From Candidatus Segetimicrobium genomatis (GTDB lineage: Bacteria > Sysuimicrobiota > Sysuimicrobiia > Sysuimicrobiales > Segetimicrobiaceae), in the NCBI GenBank assembly GCA_005882445.1, contig VBAN01000130.1, positions 1 through 16,771 on the forward strand: a stretch of 16,771 bases of DNA, in the 5' to 3' direction. The position numbers and the translations under genes were made by a program. Positions within the stretch are counted from its first letter, which is position 1; every line of letters begins with the position of its first letter. This document shows, piece after piece, positions 1 to 6,920 of the stretch. The notes under the pieces are model-generated. The model was not told the origin of the DNA. It worked only from the letters and a program-made list of their open reading frames with translations, and did not search any database.

Positions 1-453
1 TTGCTTCCTGGTCGGGTTCCCCGGTGTGATCGGCGTGATCGGCGTGCCGGTCACAATGGGCTGCGGCGGAGGACTGCCCCCGGGACCCTGGGCCGCGGCC
101 ACCGTCACCGCGACCGCGTCCCCATGGCGGATCAGGACCCCGGCGGGCGGCGCCATCGCCACCACCTGCCCGGGCGGGACGTCAGGACGCGGCACCTGGG
201 TGACCTGCCTCAGCGTCACGCCAAGCTCGGCGAGGAGCCGCCGGGCGTCGTCCAGAGACCGGCCGACGAGATCGGGCAGCACCAGGGTCTCCGGACCTCT
301 GTTGACCCGCAGGTAGACGGACGTGCCCCGCTCCAGCGATGCCCCCGGGGCCGGATCCTGATCGAGGATCACACCGGGCGGCAGACTGCTGTCGTAGGCC
401 TCCCGCACCTCCCCCACCACGAGACGCGCCTGCTCGATGGTGAAGCGTGCATC
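1..453 (-). pseudogene. pknB: 3' continuation of the PASTA kinase gene, out of frame with its 5' part; runs off the left edge
   Basis: Read on the minus strand from 453 down to 1, this frame is open throughout and encodes the rest of the extracellular part of the kinase encoded upstream. It begins with a PASTA repeat that lacks its first third (453 to about 295, starting DARFTIEQAR). A complete PASTA repeat follows (about 294 to 91, starting PETLVLPDLVGRSLDDAR), and then a Pro/Thr/Gly-rich tail (PIVTGTPITPITPG) that continues beyond base 1. PASTA repeats bind peptidoglycan or muropeptides in PrkC/PknB-type kinases. No start codon or ribosome-binding site makes sense for a separate gene. I read it as the same gene, broken by a frameshift at about 450-455. 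Whether this is a real mutation or a sequence error is open. Confidence 0.75.
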
Positions 454-1607
454 GGCGACTGATCCTGCTCGAGGACGAACCCGGCGGGCACGGTCCGGCT
501 GTAACTCTGCTGGACCACCTGGATGGTCAGATGATCTTTCCGGGCCAGGCTCTGGGCGTCGGCGAGGCTTCTGCCGGTCAGGAGCGGCACCGTCACTTCC
601 GGGACGTTGAGGTACGCCTTGAGCGCCTGCCAGCTTGAGGATACGCCGATGAAGAGGGTGAGGAGCGCGACCGTGAGGGCGACGGCGGGGATCAGCTTGC
701 GCACGATCTCCGGCCGGCGGTCTTCGTCGGCCCGCGCGGCGCCCGACGCGACGATCGTGTCTTCCTTGTCCGGCGCCGGCGCCTCCCGCCAGCGGGCGGC
801 GAGTCCGAGCAGATCCTCCCGCATCTCTTCGGCCGACCGGTACCGATCCCGCGGGTCTTTGGCCAGCGCCTTCAGGATGATCTGCGCCGTATCTCGGCCC
901 ACCGGCTCGCCGTCGCGCCGCAGGGGCGGCGGCATCTCGTGGACGTGCTTGAGCGCGATCGTGATCGGGGTGTCCCCGTCGAAAGGAAGGCCCCCGGTGA
1001 CGGCCTCGTAGAGCACCACGCCGAGCGAGTACAGGTCGGCGCTGCGACCCACGCCGTGGCCGCGGGCCTGCTCCGGAGACAGGTACTGCACCGAGCCCAA
1101 CACCGTCCCGGTCTCCGTGATCGCCGACGACGCGAGGGCGCGGGCGATGCCGAAGTCGGTGACCTTCACCTGGCCGTCCCGGGTGAGGAGGATGTTCTGG
1201 GGCTTGATGTCCCGGTGCACGATCTCGCGGTCGTGGGCGTAGCCCAGCACCTCGCAGACCTGGGCCCCGATCTCCCGGGCGCGTGACTCGGAGAGCGGAC
1301 CCACCCGCCGCAGCAGCGTCTTGAGGTCCTCCCCCTGGACGAACTCCATCACGATGAAGTGGACGTTTTCGTCCCGCCCGGAGTCGTAGAGCTGGACCAT
1401 TCGGGGATGGGACAGGCGGGCCACGGCCTGCGCCTCGCGTTCGAAGCGGGCCACGAAATCCCTGTCGTGCGCATACTGCTCCCGCAGGACCTTGATCGCG
1501 ACCTCGCGATTGTCGGACAGGCGGCGGCCGCGATAGACCAGGGCCATCCCGCCCTCGCTGAGGTAGCCCGTGACCTCGTACTTGCCGGAGAAGATCCGGC
1601 CGATCAC
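369..1607 (-). CDS. pknB: PASTA-type membrane Ser/Thr protein kinase (PknB/PrkC), frameshifted in its PASTA region
   Basis: This is a Hanks-type kinase that phosphorylates cytosolic Ser/Thr targets in response to cell-wall signals. The GTG start at 1607 overlaps the stop of the phosphatase gene by 4 bases (GTGA). The kinase domain covers residues 5-270: a glycine loop LSEGGMALVY (the first loop Gly is Ser17), the ATP Lys in AIK (K39), HRDIKPQN (131-138, catalytic D133), DFG (151-153), an activation loop with several Thr/Ser, and SPEQ (177-180). A juxtamembrane linker follows, then one membrane segment at about 304-324 and one PASTA repeat from about 335. At residue 385 the PASTA frame is lost, and 27 unrelated residues lead to a stop at 369. 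The expected repeats continue in the next frame to the window edge. Pairing with a PP2C phosphatase is the standard arrangement. Identity is certain, but integrity is not. Confidence 0.93.
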   Translation of the reverse strand: MIGRIFSGKYEVTGYLSEGGMALVYRGRRLSDNREVAIKVLREQYAHDRDFVARFEREAQAVARLSHPRMVQLYDSGRDENVHFIVMEFVQGEDLKTLLRRVGPLSESRAREIGAQVCEVLGYAHDREIVHRDIKPQNILLTRDGQVKVTDFGIARALASSAITETGTVLGSVQYLSPEQARGHGVGRSADLYSLGVVLYEAVTGGLPFDGDTPITIALKHVHEMPPPLRRDGEPVGRDTAQIILKALAKDPRDRYRSAEEMREDLLGLAARWREAPAPDKEDTIVASGAARADEDRRPEIVRKLIPAVALTVALLTLFIGVSSSWQALKAYLNVPEVTVPLLTGRSLADAQSLARKDHLTIQVVQQSYSRTVPAGFVLEQDQSPMHASPSSRRVSWWGRCGRPTTAVCRPV

Positions 1608-2662
1608 GGCTGATGCGAGAGCAGGGTGCGCAGGACGCTCTCGGCTTCCTCCGTGCTGCCCGCCGGAATCCCGTGCATGAGGCGCATGCGGTCGGCGGGC
1701 GCGATCCGCGCAACCGGGACCTCGGTCACCTTGATCACCCCGGAGAGCGGCAGGCCCAGCACGCGCGCGGGCGTCCCCCACATCACGGCGACCATGTCCC
1801 CCCGGACGCCGAGGAAGTAGGCGTGGTCGAGGCGATACGCCGCCACCCCCGCCGCCAGGATCGCCGCCAGCCCCACGGGCGCGAGCAGGCGGGCCGCCGC
1901 CCGCCCCATCCACCAGGGCGCGAGGCGGATGATCACCACCGAGGCGTTGTCGAATCCGCCGCGCGCATTCGCCAGGCCCAGCAGGACGCTGCACGCCTCC
2001 TCCGGGTCGGGCGACGACCTGATCACCGAGTGGATCTCCGGCGAAGGGACGGCGGTGTGAAGGCCGTCGGTCACAAGCACCACGAGGTCTCCCGCCCGGA
2101 GCGGTTCGTCGATCACGTCGATCTCGACGTCCGGCGCGGCGCCGAGGGCGCGGGTCAGGATGTGCCGCTGGGCGTGTGTCTCGACCTCCGCGGGGGTGAG
2201 GCTGCCGCGGCGGGCCAGTTCCGAGACGAGCGAATGGTCGGCGGTCAGCTGGCGCACATCCTGTGCGCGGAGCAGGTAGGCGCGGCTGTCGCCGACGTGG
2301 GCGACGATGCCCGCGCGGCCGTCCGCGAGGAACGCGGTGCAGGTCGTCGCCATGCCCGTCAACCCCTCGGCCTGGGCGTGCGCGTAGATGGCCGCGTTCG
2401 CGCGCCGGAGCGCGTCGACCAGGGCATCGCGGGCAGGGGACCCACCCGCCAGGAGCGCCGGCAGCTCTTTCCGGAGCGCCTCCACGACCATGGTGCTGGC
2501 GAGATCCCCTCTTGCGTGCCCGCCGAGCCCATCGGCCACCGCGAAGAGCGAGGCCCCCCGATCCACATCTTCGACGAGGAGAATGCGGTCTTCGTTCACT
2601 TCCCGCACCCGCCCGGTCTCGCTCCGACCGACTCCGCGGGCCGCCAGACCCGCAAGACGCAT
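1604..2662 (-). CDS. stp: PP2C-family Ser/Thr phosphatase (Stp/PrpC/PstP) with a C-terminal membrane anchor
   Basis: This metal-dependent phosphatase reverses phosphorylation by the adjacent kinase. The ATG at 2662 shares one base with the rlmN stop (TGATG), so I reject the longer open frame upstream, which overlaps rlmN. The protein has 352 residues. The PP2C metal and core motifs are present: VNED (D25), ADGLGGH (D44), GDSRAYL, DHSLV, LTRALG, VTDGLH and DNASVV (D238). After the catalytic domain come a Trp-containing linker, a membrane helix at about 257-277, and about 75 outer residues starting AYFLGVRGDMVAV. A membrane anchor with an outer tail resembles actinobacterial PstP more than the soluble PrpC of Bacillus, and it would place the phosphatase beside the membrane kinase. 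The 4-base overlap with the kinase suggests stoichiometric coexpression. Confidence 0.93.
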   Translation of the reverse strand: MRLAGLAARGVGRSETGRVREVNEDRILLVEDVDRGASLFAVADGLGGHARGDLASTMVVEALRKELPALLAGGSPARDALVDALRRANAAIYAHAQAEGLTGMATTCTAFLADGRAGIVAHVGDSRAYLLRAQDVRQLTADHSLVSELARRGSLTPAEVETHAQRHILTRALGAAPDVEIDVIDEPLRAGDLVVLVTDGLHTAVPSPEIHSVIRSSPDPEEACSVLLGLANARGGFDNASVVIIRLAPWWMGRAAARLLAPVGLAAILAAGVAAYRLDHAYFLGVRGDMVAVMWGTPARVLGLPLSGVIKVTEVPVARIAPADRMRLMHGIPAGSTEEAESVLRTLLSHQP

Positions 2663-3810
2663 CACGAAGACCGCGCGCCTGGCGATCCCGACGCATGCGC
2701 CCCTGCCGGGGAAGCGCCCTGCGCTCGCTGCGCTGCCGGCGTCCAGCGTGACGGCCGGCCCAGGCCCGCGGCGAGCCGCAGCTGCCCGCACGCCGCCTGA
2801 ATCTCCACCCCCCGTTCGATCCGCACGGTCACCGGGAGCCCGGCGGACCGCACGGCGGACGCGAACGCCCGAACGCGGGAAATGGGAGGACGGCGGTACA
2901 CGATCCCGTCGACGGGATTGAGAGGAATCAGGTTCACGTGACTGCGGACTCCGGCGAGGAGGCGGCCCAGGGCGCGCGCCTCGTCCGGCCCGTCGTTGAC
3001 GCCGTCAATGAGCACGTACTCAAATGTCAACCGCCGCCGGGTCGCCTCGATGTATTCGCGGCACGCCGCCATCAACTCGGCGAGCGGATACCGCCGGTTG
3101 ACGGGCACGAGCTGATCCCGCAGGGAGTCGGCGGGCGCGTGCAGGGAGACGGCCAGTGTCATCTGCAGCCGCTCCCGCGCGAGCTGCCGGATCTGCGGCG
3201 CGAGGCCGACGGTGGAGACCGTGATGTGCCGCATGCCGATGCCCATCCCGTAGGGGGCGGCGAGAATCCGCACGGCGCGCACGGTGGCGCCGTAATTGGC
3301 CAGCGGCTCGCCCATGCCCATGAACACGACGTTGGACAGGCGTGTCCGCCCCTGGGCCCGGATCAGGAGGAACTGCCCCAGGATCTCTCCGGCGGAGAGG
3401 TTTCGCGCGAACCCGCCGAGACCGGTGGCGCAGAAGGCGCATCCCATGGCGCACCCGACCTGCGTGCTGATGCACGCGCTGCGGCGGCCATCCGCGAACC
3501 GCATCCGCACGCACTCGACCGTCTGGCCGTCCTCGAGCGCCACCAGGAGCTTGGTGGCCGACGCGTCGGGCGCTTCCTGCGTCCGGCGGACGGCGAGGCT
3601 CCCGATCCTCGCGCCCTCCGCGAGCCGGTCCCGGAACGCGCGGGGGAGATCCGTCATCTCGTCCACAGCGGCGGCCCCCCGGGTGTAGAGCCAGCGGGCG
3701 ATCTGGCGCCCCCGGTACCGGGGCTCGCCGAGGCGCTCCACGAACGCTTCCAGATCGGGGAGCAGCATCCCGCGCAGATCGAGCAGAGGGGATGCGTGGC
3801 CGGTGGTCAT
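2662..3810 (-). CDS. rlmN: Dual-specificity 23S rRNA/tRNA adenine-C2 methyltransferase RlmN
   Basis: This radical-SAM enzyme makes 2-methyladenosine in 23S rRNA (A2503) and in some tRNAs. The ATG at 3810 overlaps the rsmB stop (ATGA), giving 382 residues. The N-terminal RNA-binding region (YRGRQIARWLY) is present. The 4Fe-4S cluster motif is C120-x3-C124-x2-C127 (CAMGCAFC), with GMGEPL at 165-170. The two mechanistic cysteines are C113 (SACISTQVGC) and C341 (AACGQL). SLHA and the LIPLNP segment are also conserved. The family usually ends soon after AACGQLR. Here about 37 extra residues rich in Ala, Gly, Ser and Pro follow, ending exactly at the start of the phosphatase gene. The tail looks unstructured and may be a recent stop-codon loss. 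Confidence 0.96.
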   Translation of the reverse strand: MTTGHASPLLDLRGMLLPDLEAFVERLGEPRYRGRQIARWLYTRGAAAVDEMTDLPRAFRDRLAEGARIGSLAVRRTQEAPDASATKLLVALEDGQTVECVRMRFADGRRSACISTQVGCAMGCAFCATGLGGFARNLSAGEILGQFLLIRAQGRTRLSNVVFMGMGEPLANYGATVRAVRILAAPYGMGIGMRHITVSTVGLAPQIRQLARERLQMTLAVSLHAPADSLRDQLVPVNRRYPLAELMAACREYIEATRRRLTFEYVLIDGVNDGPDEARALGRLLAGVRSHVNLIPLNPVDGIVYRRPPISRVRAFASAVRSAGLPVTVRIERGVEIQAACGQLRLAAGLGRPSRWTPAAQRAQGASPAGAHASGSPGARSS

Positions 3811-4928
3811 GGCGTCCGCCGGCGAAACACCGCGACGAAGAAGCCGTCGGTGTCGTGACGGTGCGGGGTGAGCAGCGCGGCGCCGGGCCCGGCGGGGAGC
3901 GCCGCCGGCGCGGGCGCGCCGCCGGTGCCGGGAGGCCACCCGGTGATCGGCACCGGCTCGAACCCGGCGTGGGCGCCGAGGAACCGGGCCGCGACCTCCG
4001 GGCCTTCCTCCGGCTCGAGCGAGCACACGGCCAGCACCAGCGTGCCGCCGGGCCGGACCGCGCCGGCGGCGCCCTCGAGGATCTCCAGCTGACGGGCCGC
4101 GAGTCCGGGAAGGTCCTCGGGCCGGAGGCGCCACTTGATCTCCGGCCGGCGCCGGAGCACTCCCAGCCCCGAGCACGGCGCGTCCACGAGCACGCGGTCC
4201 GCGCCTCCGGGCACGGCCCCCTCCAGGCGCGCGGCGGCGATGGGCCGCGGGTCCACGATCCGGACCCCGGTGCGCGCGCACTGGCGGGCGAGGGCGTCGA
4301 GCTTTGCCGGAACGGTGTCGCAGGCCAGGATTCGGCCCTGGTTCTCCATCAGGGCGGCCAGATGGATCGTCTTTCCCCCCGATCCCGCGCAGGCGTCGAT
4401 CACCGTCTCCCCAGGGAGGGGGGCGACCAGACGGCCGACGAGCATCGAGCCTTCATCTTGCGGAGAGTACCATCCTCCCGCGTAGGCGGCCCGGCGCGCA
4501 TCCGGCGAGGCGGAGACGATTCGCGCGCCTTCGGGAAGGAGCGCGGAGCGCACGGCGCGGACCCCGAGCCGTTCGAGCGCATCCGCGACCGACTCGGGCG
4601 TGCCGCGCAACGTGTTCAGGCGAATCGCCGACGGCGGCGCCGCGTTGTTGGCGCGACAGAGCGCGCGGGTCTCGTCGGATCCGAAGCGCTCCATCCACCG
4701 GCCGACGAGCCAGACGGGATGGGAATGCCGGAGCGCGATGCCTTCGGGGGCGGCGCCGCCGTCCGGGATGGCGATGGGTGAGGCGGCGATCCGGCGGAGC
4801 ACCGCATTGACCAACCGCGCGGTCCCCGGGTGGCCGACCTGCTTCGCCAGCTCGACGGCCTGCGAGCAGGCCGCGGAGGGCGGAACCCGGTCAAGGAACA
4901 GCAGCTGGTACGCGCCGATGCGGAGCAC
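3807..4928 (-). CDS. rsmB: 16S rRNA m5C967 methyltransferase RsmB, catalytic part (open frame after an in-frame TGA)
   Basis: The family methylates C967 of 16S rRNA using SAM. This open frame starts at a GTG (MLRIGAYQLLF) inside the conserved NusB-like N-terminal domain, so it is not the native start. The SAM site is VIDACAGSGGKT (176-187). The two family cysteines are C252 in DAPCSG and C302 in the CSLEPEEG motif. The C-terminal DGFFVAVFRR is typical. The stop overlaps the rlmN start by 4 bases. In the same frame upstream, homology continues (LATEITLGTLRHRAEVD) but is cut by TGA at 4988-4986, where the family normally has Trp in the LDWxL context. TGA is an ordinary stop elsewhere in this window, so recoding is unlikely. 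A translated product would lack most of the NusB-like domain. Confidence 0.85.
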   Translation of the reverse strand: MLRIGAYQLLFLDRVPPSAACSQAVELAKQVGHPGTARLVNAVLRRIAASPIAIPDGGAAPEGIALRHSHPVWLVGRWMERFGSDETRALCRANNAAPPSAIRLNTLRGTPESVADALERLGVRAVRSALLPEGARIVSASPDARRAAYAGGWYSPQDEGSMLVGRLVAPLPGETVIDACAGSGGKTIHLAALMENQGRILACDTVPAKLDALARQCARTGVRIVDPRPIAAARLEGAVPGGADRVLVDAPCSGLGVLRRRPEIKWRLRPEDLPGLAARQLEILEGAAGAVRPGGTLVLAVCSLEPEEGPEVAARFLGAHAGFEPVPITGWPPGTGGAPAPAALPAGPGAALLTPHRHDTDGFFVAVFRRRTP

Positions 4929-5140
4929 GGTGCGGATGTGGGACGGGAGATCGTCGAGCGGGGTCCGCGTGACCTGCGAGAGGACTCAGTCCACCTCGGC
5001 CCGGTGCCGCAGGGTCCCCAACGTGATCTCCGTGGCCAGCGCCTCATCCACGGCGCTCAACCCGGCGCGGTCCAGCGCCGTGCGGAGCAGGACGCCGCTG
5101 AAGGCGCGGTCGGCGTCCACCCGGTGCTCCGCGGGGCCAT
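4929..5140 (-). pseudogene. rsmB: Remnant 5' part of rsmB (NusB-like domain), with an in-frame TGA and a frame break
   Basis: Between the peptidase stop and the catalytic open frame, the minus strand encodes recognisable RsmB N-terminal sequence in frame with the downstream part: RVDADRAFSGVLLRTALDRA, then an ALATEI segment, then GTLRHRAEVD, then TGA (4988-4986), then VLSQVTRTPLDDLPSHIRT. The only in-frame start is GTG at 5120. A better-placed ATG at 5140 overlaps the peptidase stop (TGATG), the coupling used elsewhere here. That ATG reads MAPRS in another frame, 20 bases before the GTG. The family normally has about 10-15 residues before this point, so a short frame-shifting deletion at about 5120-5137 is likely. 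I infer the original gene ran 3807-5140. Confidence 0.7.
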
Positions 5141-5871
5141 CACTCCTCACGCCTGTTGGCGAGCAACAGCATCCGGACGAGCTGGAGGATCGCCGTCGCC
5201 GCCGCAGCGACGTAGGTGAGCGCCGCCGCGGTCAGCACAGAGCGCACACCGCGAAGCTCGTCGGCGGTGACCAGGCCTTCCTCGCGCAGCGCGCGCAACG
5301 CGCGGGCGCTGGCGTCGAACTCCACCGGGAGCGTGACGACCGTGAACACCACGGCGGCCGAGAAGATCAGGATCCCCAACTGAAGCATCGGTCCCGAGTG
5401 GATCCATAGGCCCAGGAGGAAAATCGGCCACGCCAGCCACGATCCGAACTGGACCGTGGGCACCATGGCGGACCGAAGCGCGAGGGGCGCGTATTCGCGG
5501 GCATGCTGGATCGCGTGCCCGGTCTCGTGCGCGGCCACGCCCACGGCGGCCACCGAGGCGCCGTCGTAGACGTCCGAGGAGAGGCTCAGCGTGCGCGTCC
5601 GGGGATCGTAGTGGTCCGAGAGGACCCCGTTGATGCGCTCAATTTGCACGCTCGAATAACTTCCGGCCGGAGCGCCGGCCTGTCGTGCTGTATCAATAGA
5701 AAGGCCGTGGCGGCGCAGGATTTCCGCGGCGACCGCCGCCCCGGTGAGCCCGTTGCTGATCGGCACCTGACTGTACCGCGCGTAGGTGGACTGCACCCGG
5801 AGCTGCGCGAAGAGCGCAAGGAGGATGGCCGGCAGCACAATGATCATCGTTGGGTCCCAAAACCAGAACAT
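5140..5871 (-). CDS. Membrane zinc metallopeptidase, YugP family (neutral zinc metallopeptidase, zinc_peptidase_2-type)
   Basis: This is a predicted integral-membrane metallopeptidase of 243 residues whose substrate is unknown. The start is ATG at 5871, because a full AGGAGG lies 8 bases upstream. The GTG at 5880 is part of that ribosome-binding site. A membrane helix at about 7-24 leads into the family's VQSTYARY segment. The family core SDHYDPRTRTLSLSSDVY precedes the zinc motif HETGH (115-119, with catalytic E116). Two hydrophobic segments (about 142-157 and 162-181) flank LPVEFDASARAL, which holds the probable third-ligand region around E184. A last helix spans about 212-237. About 15 residues around 59-74 are extra compared with my recollection of the family. 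It has its own promoter, and its stop is coupled to rsmB. Confidence 0.9.
   Translation of the reverse strand: MFWFWDPTMIIVLPAILLALFAQLRVQSTYARYSQVPISNGLTGAAVAAEILRRHGLSIDTARQAGAPAGSYSSVQIERINGVLSDHYDPRTRTLSLSSDVYDGASVAAVGVAAHETGHAIQHAREYAPLALRSAMVPTVQFGSWLAWPIFLLGLWIHSGPMLQLGILIFSAAVVFTVVTLPVEFDASARALRALREEGLVTADELRGVRSVLTAAALTYVAAAATAILQLVRMLLLANRREE
5665..5680. repeat. Short perfect inverted repeat inside the YugP peptidase gene
   Basis: GGCCGG-AGCG-CCGGCC forms a 6-bp GC stem with a 4-base loop. It lies inside the coding sequence within a 60-base stretch (5641-5700) whose ends are AT-rich compared with the surrounding gene. It encodes the apparent extra residues of the peptidase. No target-site duplication was found by eye. 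It could be a small inserted palindrome or chance in GC-rich DNA. Confidence 0.4.
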
Positions 5872-5879
5872 CGCATTCA

Positions 5880-5885
5880 CCTCCT
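5880..5885 (-). promoter_or_regulatory. Strong ribosome-binding site (AGGAGG) for the YugP peptidase
   Basis: On the minus strand AGGAGG extends into AGGAGGTGA, a near-perfect anti-16S match, 8 bases before ATG 5871. It decides the start codon, since the GTG at 5880 lies within the Shine-Dalgarno sequence itself. It is the strongest such site I saw in the window. Confidence 0.85.
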
Positions 5886-5892
5886 CCCTTAA

Positions 5893-5901
5893 ATTGTAGC
5901 A
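5893..5901 (-). promoter_or_regulatory. Extended -10 promoter element for the peptidase gene
   Basis: On the minus strand TGC-TACAAT gives an extended -10 (TGN followed by 5 of 6 matches to TATAAT). No good -35 is visible: the hexamer 18 bases upstream is TTAGGG. It lies just after the fmt stop, in one of the few short AT-rich stretches of the window. Transcription would begin about 7 bases downstream, giving a very short leader that starts at the ribosome-binding site. It would let the peptidase and downstream genes be expressed separately from priA-def-fmt. Confidence 0.6.
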
Positions 5902-5918
5902 CAGCCTTCGCGACTGCC

Positions 5919-6920
5919 CTAACGGCCGGCGCGGGGGACCCCGCGGATCTTGGCCGCGCCGGGGGGCCCCGCGGGCGCATCCGCGCGCGGGGCGCCGAGG
6001 ACCGTTCCGGGGGCAATCGGATGCCCCCGCAGGTACTCGGCCGCGGTCATCCGGCGGCCGGAAGGCGGCTGAACCTCCAGGACGAGCAGCCGGCCCGCGC
6101 CGGTCGCCACGACCAGCCCCTCATCGCCGGAACGGACAACGGTCCCCGGCGCTTCCCGTCCTGCTTCGGGAAGCGCGGCGGCGCGCCAGATCTTGAGCGG
6201 GACGCCGTCCACCTCGGTGTAGGCGACGGGCCAGGGATCCAGCGCCCGGACCAGGTTGGCCAGGGCGATCGCGGGGCCCGTCCAGCGGAGCCGGGCTTCC
6301 TCGCGGGAGAGTTTTGGAGCGAGCGTGACCCCGGCGGGATCCTGGGGCCTGCGCGGCGCGCGGCCCGCCTCCAGCAGCCCAATCGCCTCGACGAGCAGCG
6401 CCGCGCCGCACCGGGCAAGACGGGGCTCCAATGTGGCCGTGGTATCGTCGGGATGGATCGGGACCGCGCGCTGCAGGATGATGTCGCCGGCGTCCAGTTC
6501 TTGACTGAGGTGGAGGATGGTGACGCCCGTCTCGGTATCGCCCGCGGCGATCGCCCGGGGGATCGGCGCCGCGCCGCGGTAGCGCGGGAGGAGCGAGGGG
6601 TGAAGGTTGATCCCGCCCATCGGAGCCACCGCCAGGACCTCGGGAGGAACGATCCGGCCAAACGCCACGACCACAACAAGGTCCGGCTTCAACTCCCGCA
6701 GGCGGGCCAGATTCTCCGGCGCCTTGAGCGAGGCCGGCTGCAGCACCTCGAGCCCATACTGGGAGGCGACGGCGGCCACCGGCGGCGGGGTGACACGCTG
6801 CCCGCGCCCCTGCGGCGCGTCCGGCCTGGTCACCACCGCGGCCACATCGCTCGCCGCCAGCGCCGCCTCAAGAGACGGCAGCGCAAACTCCGGAGTTCCC
6901 ATGAAGACCAGCCGGATCAC
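5919..6920 (-). CDS. fmt: Methionyl-tRNA formyltransferase
   Basis: The enzyme formylates Met-tRNA(fMet) using 10-formyltetrahydrofolate. The GTG at 6920 overlaps the def stop by 4 bases (GTGA) and gives VIRLVFMGTPEFALPSL, the typical N-terminus. The longer open frame upstream is overlap with def. The protein has 333 residues, which is normal. The formyltransferase signature GGINLHPSLLPRYRGAAPI contains N105 and H107, and LDAGD contains D143, the usual catalytic triad. The C-terminal tRNA-binding domain follows, with WPVAYTEVDG and LKIWRA. The last 25 or so residues are Ala/Pro/Gly-rich and include a perfect GC palindrome at 5930-5945. The fmt-def pairing provides formylation and its later removal. 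Confidence 0.96.
   Translation of the reverse strand: MIRLVFMGTPEFALPSLEAALAASDVAAVVTRPDAPQGRGQRVTPPPVAAVASQYGLEVLQPASLKAPENLARLRELKPDLVVVVAFGRIVPPEVLAVAPMGGINLHPSLLPRYRGAAPIPRAIAAGDTETGVTILHLSQELDAGDIILQRAVPIHPDDTTATLEPRLARCGAALLVEAIGLLEAGRAPRRPQDPAGVTLAPKLSREEARLRWTGPAIALANLVRALDPWPVAYTEVDGVPLKIWRAAALPEAGREAPGTVVRSGDEGLVVATGAGRLLVLEVQPPSGRRMTAAEYLRGHPIAPGTVLGAPRADAPAGPPGAAKIRGVPRAGR

Noticed and set aside
1608..2696. A long 5' extension of the kinase open frame through the phosphatase gene
   Set aside because: The extension is Arg/Gly/Pro-rich without similarity. The kinase domain begins right after GTG 1607, which overlaps the phosphatase stop as at other junctions.
1613..2800. A 395-codon plus-strand open frame opposite stp
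   Set aside because: It is antisense to the PP2C gene, has no motifs, and its codon pattern is a mirror of the real frame.
3811..4281. A 157-codon 5' extension of rlmN
   Set aside because: It lies within rsmB in another frame. ATG 3810 gives the normal RlmN N-terminus and the ATGA overlap.
5930..5945. Palindrome CGCGGGG-GA-CCCCGCG at the end of fmt as a terminator
   Set aside because: There is no T-tract on either side, it lies within fmt codons, and the spacer is only 2 bases. In such GC-rich DNA it may be chance.
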